Below are positions 34,063-37,213 of a DNA stretch of 37,213 bases, one piece after another; position 1 is the first letter of the stretch; every line of letters begins with the position of its first letter. The DNA is taken from the NCBI GenBank assembly GCA_964552655.1, contig CAZKHG010000032.1, forward strand, positions 1 to 37,213, in the 5' to 3' direction. The notes beneath the pieces are model-generated. The model made no database searches. It was not told the origin of the DNA and worked only from the letters and a program-made list of their open reading frames with translations. The DNA is from CAZKHG01 sp964552655. Lineage in GTDB: Bacteria > Bacteroidota > Bacteroidia > Bacteroidales > Tenuifilaceae. The position numbers were made by a program, and so were the translations under genes.

Positions 34063-35388
34063 CTATAACAGGTTACTTGCCAGCTCGGCAAGAAAACTGC
34101 GTTCACCTTTAACAAGGTTTATATGTGCAAATATCTCCTGACCGTGCATCTTGTCGGAGAGGTAGGATAGCCCATTCGATTTCATATCAAGGTATGGATG
34201 GTCAATCTGGTGAATGTCGCCTGTGAAAATCAGCTTGGTACCTTCGCCTGCACGGGTAATGATGGTTTTAATCTCGTGCGGAGAGAGGTTTTGCGCCTCA
34301 TCAACAATAAAGAAAACGTTGGAAAGGCTTCTGCCCCGGATATAAGCCAAAGGGGTAATAACCAGCTTCTCGGTGCGTTGCATCTCCTCTATCAGCTGGA
34401 ATTCTTTACTTGAAGATTTAAACTTATTCCGGATAACTGCCAGGTTATCGAAAAGTGGTTGCATATAAGGACCTATCTTCTCATTGACATCGCCTGGTAA
34501 AAATCCTAAATCCCGATTTGAGAGGGCCACAATTGGCCGTGCCAGTAAAATCTGGTTAAAGTTAGCCTCCTGATGAAGCGCAGCCGCCAGGGCCAGTAAG
34601 GTCTTGCCTGTACCAGCTTTCCCGGTAAGAGCCACCAACTGAATTTCGGGCCGGAGGAGTGCGTCCAGCGAAAAGGTTTGCTCAGAATTCCGGGGGTCAA
34701 TGCCAAATGTTTTAAACTTTTCAACCCGGTGCAATGTTTTGGAAGCATTGTCGTAACGGGCTAACGCGCTTGATTTATTCCCTTTCAGGATGAAATACTG
34801 GTTTGGGTAGGCCGTAATGTTGTACTCCTTTGGGGCAACGCCTTCATGCCCTTCATAGAGCTTCTGGATTTGTGCATCGTTGATATTGTTCACCACTTCG
34901 ATCTCCTTTTTCAGCACATCAATATCCTGCACCTTATCCGACAGGTAGTCCTGCGCAACCAACCCCAGCGACTTGGCTTTCATTCGCAGGTTGATGTCCT
35001 TGGAAACAAGGATTACGGGCCTATCCGGGTTATTTTTGCGCAGGTAATCGGCTATTGCCAGAATCCTGTGATCGGGATTCCGGTCGGCAAACGATTGCAG
35101 CATCTCCTCAGAGAAAGGTTTGCCGGTTTCAATTCTAAGTTTGCCGTGATCTTTTCCGAGTTGCAACCCGCCGTTGAACAGCTTATCCCCTGCAATTTTA
35201 TCGAGCTCGCGAGCAAACTCACGCGCATGGAAATTGATCATCTCGTTCCCCTTCTTAAAATGGTCCAACTCCTCCAACGCAACGATTGGTATAACGATAT
35301 CGTTTTCTTCAAAGTTGTAGATGCATTTGTAATCGTGGAGAATGACGTTGGTGTCGAGAACGAATAGCTTCTTGGGTTTCTTCGCCAT
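34063..35388 (-). CDS. PIN-PhoH fusion ATPase (PhoH2/YlaK-like)
   Basis: 441 residues. An N-terminal PIN nuclease-like domain (about 7-150) has acidic residues D12 (VLDTNVILHD), E39/E40 (ALEELDHF), D107/D114 and D131. The PhoH ATPase domain (about 235-441) has a P-loop at 256-263 (TGKAGTGKT), Walker B FFIVDEAQNLSPHE (near 362), and TRAGEGTKLIFTGDIHQID. PhoH2-type fusions are described as RNA helicase/ribonucleases, sometimes paired with an antitoxin-like small gene; none is visible upstream here. It is cytoplasmic and monocistronic with its own terminator. Confidence 0.93.
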   Translation of the reverse strand: MAKKPKKLFVLDTNVILHDYKCIYNFEENDIVIPIVALEELDHFKKGNEMINFHAREFARELDKIAGDKLFNGGLQLGKDHGKLRIETGKPFSEEMLQSFADRNPDHRILAIADYLRKNNPDRPVILVSKDINLRMKAKSLGLVAQDYLSDKVQDIDVLKKEIEVVNNINDAQIQKLYEGHEGVAPKEYNITAYPNQYFILKGNKSSALARYDNASKTLHRVEKFKTFGIDPRNSEQTFSLDALLRPEIQLVALTGKAGTGKTLLALAAALHQEANFNQILLARPIVALSNRDLGFLPGDVNEKIGPYMQPLFDNLAVIRNKFKSSSKEFQLIEEMQRTEKLVITPLAYIRGRSLSNVFFIVDEAQNLSPHEIKTIITRAGEGTKLIFTGDIHQIDHPYLDMKSNGLSYLSDKMHGQEIFAHINLVKGERSFLAELASNLL

Positions 35389-35662
35389 AGAGTAGTTTTG
35401 GTTGATAAATTACCTTATAAAAGTACAAAGAAATAAGGGGTATTGTACGGGTATAAGCAATAGCAAGGGTTGTAAATATCCACAGTGAAAAATATTGATT
35501 TTTAGCAATATAGGTGTTTTTTTGGGGTTGGTATTGAAAACTTGAAGTAACCACCCGGCCTTCGCTCCCGCTATCCGGCGGGGCTACCAGCAGGGTGGTT
35601 GGGTGGGGCTATTCGATCCTGTCAACGACGGGGTACAGGAAACCAGCACCCCTGACGTATAT
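35389..35662. other. Gene-free spacer with a compound G+C-rich hairpin
   Basis: No coding frame can be supported. AACCACCC (35549-35556) pairs with GGGTGGTT (35593-35600), enclosing a smaller CCCGC/GCGGG hairpin (35567-35571 with 35578-35582). It is G+C rich against an A+T-rich background. It lacks the TAC/GTA loop of the following array. GGTATTGTA at 35439-35447 matches a flank motif of that array and may be a remnant. Confidence 0.5.
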
Positions 35663-35757
35663 CCCCTACGGGGAAAGCTACCACTTGAATAAGTGTGGTT
35701 ATTACAAAACTTTATCGCCTACGGCGAACCGGCACCTCGCTTACGCTTGTCTTAATT

Positions 35758-35828
35758 GCCCGTAGGGCATATAGTATTGTAAAAACAATAAACAAACGCT
35801 AATCTTTTACCCCGTGGGGGTTGAACTT
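35758..35828 (+). repeat. 71-bp direct repeat, copy 1
   Basis: Matches 36029-36099 with about five differences; the 42 bases at 35774-35815 are identical. It starts at a GCCC-GTA-GGGC hairpin and ends just after a CCCC-GTG-GGGG hairpin, so a two-hairpin unit was duplicated as a block. Confidence 0.85.
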
Positions 35829-36028
35829 CAACAAACAACTTTGGAGGTTTATCCCCTACGGGGAATTAAATTAACGCCACCGGTTTAAAATCACTACAAT
35901 ACCTTAACCGCTACGCGGTTATTTTCTTCAGCCAATACGGTTGCCGGCAAATTGCCCGTAGGTCCCATCCCGCCCTGGCGGGGTAAACTCCAGGGCGAAG
36001 TGTTGCGCCTTCTGCCATTACCCCTTTT

Positions 36029-36099
36029 GCCCGTAGGGCATCAGGTATTGTAAAAACAATAAACAAACGCTAATCTTTTACCCCGTAGGGGTTAAACTT
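36029..36099 (+). repeat. 71-bp direct repeat, copy 2
   Basis: Second copy of the two-hairpin block, 271 bp after the first. Here both hairpins are perfect (36029-36039 and 36081-36091), whereas copy 1 has loop GTG in its second hairpin. Between them TATTGT/ACAATA can form a further small stem. Confidence 0.85.
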
Positions 36100-36264
36100 T
36101 GCGAAAACTTGTTTCCGTTTATCCCCTACGGGGAATATCAAACAATCAATATAACTTTGTTAAAAAACTTTATCGCCTACGGCGAACTGGTACTTCGTTT
36201 ATAATAGTTTTAATTGCCCGTAGGGCATTGGGTATTGTAACCCATGAACAGGAAGACCCGTTTA

Positions 36265-36805
36265 CCCCGTAGGGGTTTAACTATGTGTAGCTTGTTTGGG
36301 AGGAAGGGTTAAATATCATCCAAGAAATCGAAAAGAAATTTTTCATCAAATTCAACCTCAAACTTTCTAAGGAACTGAATGTATTCGTCTCTAAATGTGA
36401 CCTTTTGATGATGTTTCTCCTGATCAAGGATGTAATTGTAAACATCATTCAGCTGAGAGCGGCTATAGGTAAATGCGCCATAGCCCTCTTGCCATGAAAA
36501 CTTTCCTTTACAAAGTCTTTCATTGTTTATGAACAACGATGAGCTTCTTTTAATATCATGCACTGTATCCGAGATTGAAACTGATGGGTTCAAGCCAATG
36601 AGTATATGGACATGATCAGTAAAACCATTAACAATAATGGATTTGTGTTTCATTTCAGCTACTATTCCACTGATGTATTCAAATACCCGGTTTCTGATGT
36701 TTTTGTGCAAAACTGCCTCTCGGTTTTTCACCGCAAAAACCATTTGCACGTATAGCTGGGTGAATGTTCCAGGTTTCATGGGTTAAATGTTTATCCTCTA
36801 CGAGG
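36265..36805. mobile_element. Candidate transposase-hairpin unit
   Basis: The interval from hairpin CCCC-GTA-GGGG (36265-36275) to hairpin CCTC-TAC-GAGG (36795-36805) contains only the Y1 transposase gene. The hairpins have opposite orientation and would be natural left and right ends. Boundaries are inferred; no target duplication is expected for this class, so ends cannot be proven from one copy. Confidence 0.45.
36309..36779 (-). CDS. IS200-like Y1 (HUH) transposase, RAYT-like
   Basis: 156 residues forming one Y1_Tnp domain. The HUH motif is H56-V-H58 in GFTDHVHILIGL, and the likely catalytic tyrosine is Y116 in VYNYILDQEKHH; FSWQEGYGAFTYSRSQL is conserved in the Bacteroidota branch. Such enzymes nick and join single-stranded DNA at small hairpins and need no terminal inverted repeats. 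The reading frame is complete. A hairpin unit ends 33 bp past its stop (36265-36275) and another begins 15 bp before its start (36795-36805), so the gene is tightly bracketed by the repeat family it probably recognises. No TnpB partner is seen. Whether it is a mobile IS or a domesticated RAYT is undecided. Confidence 0.88.
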   Translation of the reverse strand: MKPGTFTQLYVQMVFAVKNREAVLHKNIRNRVFEYISGIVAEMKHKSIIVNGFTDHVHILIGLNPSVSISDTVHDIKRSSSLFINNERLCKGKFSWQEGYGAFTYSRSQLNDVYNYILDQEKHHQKVTFRDEYIQFLRKFEVEFDEKFLFDFLDDI

Positions 36806-36854
36806 AAAATTACAAAAACCAATATTCTTTTACAATACCCTAACCGCTTCGCGG
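36795..36854. repeat. REP-like hairpins upstream of the transposase
   Basis: CCTC-TAC-GAGG (36795-36805) brings a fifth stem variant with both sides changed. CCGC-TTC-GCGG (36844-36854) has a loop change and is preceded by TACAATACC (36831-36839), the same flank that precedes the CCGC-TAC-GCGG unit at 35908-35918. The rest of 36806-36995 holds no gene; a 7-bp stem TCCCGAT/ATCGGGA lies at 36963-36981. Confidence 0.75.
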
Positions 36855-36995
36855 TAAAATATATTTGTTTATCACAAAAATCGAGAAAAACGATTGTTGA
36901 CTTTTATACAAGGTACAGTATCCTCGCCTGATTGACTCATTCGTGCAGGGAACCTGTGACCCTCCCGATGAAATATCGGGATGCGCTGAACCAAA

Positions 36996-37213
36996 TCACG
37001 ATCCCACCTCCCGAATCATCTTCTCGATCATTCTTCTGCTTTTCCATGACTTGATTTGCAATTCCCTCGAGTGTGCCTCGCAGTATGTTTCCTATTGCTC
37101 CCTATAAACTACTACCCAATCAGAGGCCCTGCCGGAAAATCCTTTGTGGTTTGAGTTATGAGGACGCAACCTCTCCGAAAGATCACTTCGAGTTGATCCG
37201 ACATAGTATTTGT
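36996..37213 (-). pseudogene. GIY-YIG endonuclease superfamily remnant (in-frame stop, cut by window edge)
   Basis: Read on the minus strand from the edge, the frame gives KYYVGSTRSDLSERLRPHNS, then GFSGRASDWVVVYREQ, a TAG at 37094-37092, and then ETYCEAHSRELQIKSWKSRR and MIEKMIREVGS before TGA at 36998-36996. VGST with the following arginine and QIKSWKSRRMIEKMI are hallmarks of small YhbQ/UPF0213-like GIY-YIG proteins. The GIY-YIG strand itself is beyond the edge. The in-frame TAG splits the domain, so the gene looks broken unless the stop is suppressed or is a sequence error. It lies in the hairpin-rich accessory end. Confidence 0.75.

Larger units (their letters stand above)
35663..36275. 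repeat. REP-like array: 13 short hairpins with fixed TAC/GTA loop and varying stems
   Basis: Eleven-base units of the form 4-bp stem, 3-nt loop, 4-bp stem. TAC-loop units: 35663, 35716, 35853, 35908, 36123, 36174. GTA-loop units (opposite orientation): 35758, 35810 (loop GTG), 35954 (stem broken), 36029, 36081, 36216, 36265. Stems change in compensating pairs: CCCC/GGGG, CGCC/GGCG, CCGC/GCGG, GCCC/GGGC. The order TAC, GTA, GTA, TAC recurs with spacings of about 42, 52 and 43 bp. Many GTA units are followed by GGTATTGTAA or a near match. A second hairpin at 35971-35997 (CGCCCTGG/CCAGGGCG) lies inside. The region has no gene. Resembles REP/BIME arrays mobilised by a RAYT-type transposase, found immediately downstream. 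Confidence 0.85.

Noticed and set aside
34846..35367. 173-residue plus-strand frame inside phoH
   Set aside because: Antisense to a gene with intact PIN and ATPase motifs; no recognisable domain.
35663..36275. Regularly spaced short repeats that could be taken for a CRISPR array
   Set aside because: Units are only 11 bp, lie in both orientations, differ in stem sequence, have uneven spacing, and the spacers themselves are partly repeated. No cas gene is nearby.
36920..36995. tRNA-like hairpin segment around TCCCGAT/ATCGGGA
   Set aside because: Only one stem can be formed; no acceptor stem, T-loop GGTTCGAATCC or CCA-end arrangement is present.

Overview
The window looks like a chromosomal piece of a Bacteroidota genome, probably of the Bacteroidales/Marinilabiliales type. 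The reasons are type IX secretion (T9SS) genes (porU, porV, a porP/sprF homologue, gldJ), a perfect match to the Bacteroidota promoter pattern TTTG-N19-TAnnTTTG at 371-401, A+T-rich spacers with little Shine-Dalgarno signal, and a long eukaryote-like urocanate hydratase. Assignment below phylum is inference.

Layout. 1-301: start of alaS (minus, cut by the edge). 449-4687 (plus): tandem M23 peptidases, a small MerR-type regulator, a Nif3/DUF34 protein and a coiled-coil zinc-ribbon protein, closed by a bidirectional terminator. 4740-7844 (minus): exported GH2 beta-galactosidase. 7845-8630: two terminators and a decayed toxin-antitoxin pair (intact antitoxin-like ORF, RelE/ParE-like toxin broken by a frameshift and a nonsense codon). 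8739-10634 (minus): lemA and two TPM-domain genes. 10785-13204 (plus): urocanate hydratase and a coupled lipoprotein. 13201-19666 (minus): porU-porV-ispF-CoA-binding protein-thioredoxin. 19787-24456 (plus): porP/sprF, gldJ, a strong terminator, murF, inorganic pyrophosphatase. 24465-26156 (minus): acyl-CoA synthetase. 26304-33956 (minus): sixA, ppk1, ppx, mtaB, inositol-monophosphatase-family protein, LpxL-like acyltransferase, GT2 glycosyltransferase. 34063-35388 (minus): PIN-PhoH ATPase with its own terminator. 35389-37213: accessory DNA with about fifteen small hairpins, an IS200-like Y1 (HUH) transposase, and a GIY-YIG endonuclease remnant with an in-frame stop.

How the genes work together. 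porU/porV and porP/gldJ diverge from a 120-bp spacer and supply the T9SS sortase, its outer-membrane shuttle, a PorP/SprF-family membrane protein and a GldJ lipoprotein. The envelope theme continues with M23 peptidases, MurF and the acyltransferase/glycosyltransferase pair. ppk1 and ppx make and degrade polyphosphate and sit behind a SixA-type phosphatase. The most unusual non-coding structure is the hairpin array at 35.66-36.85 kb: a fixed TAC (or GTA) loop on 4-bp stems that change by paired substitutions, closely bracketing the Y1 transposase. This is what a REP/RAYT-like system looks like in this phylum.
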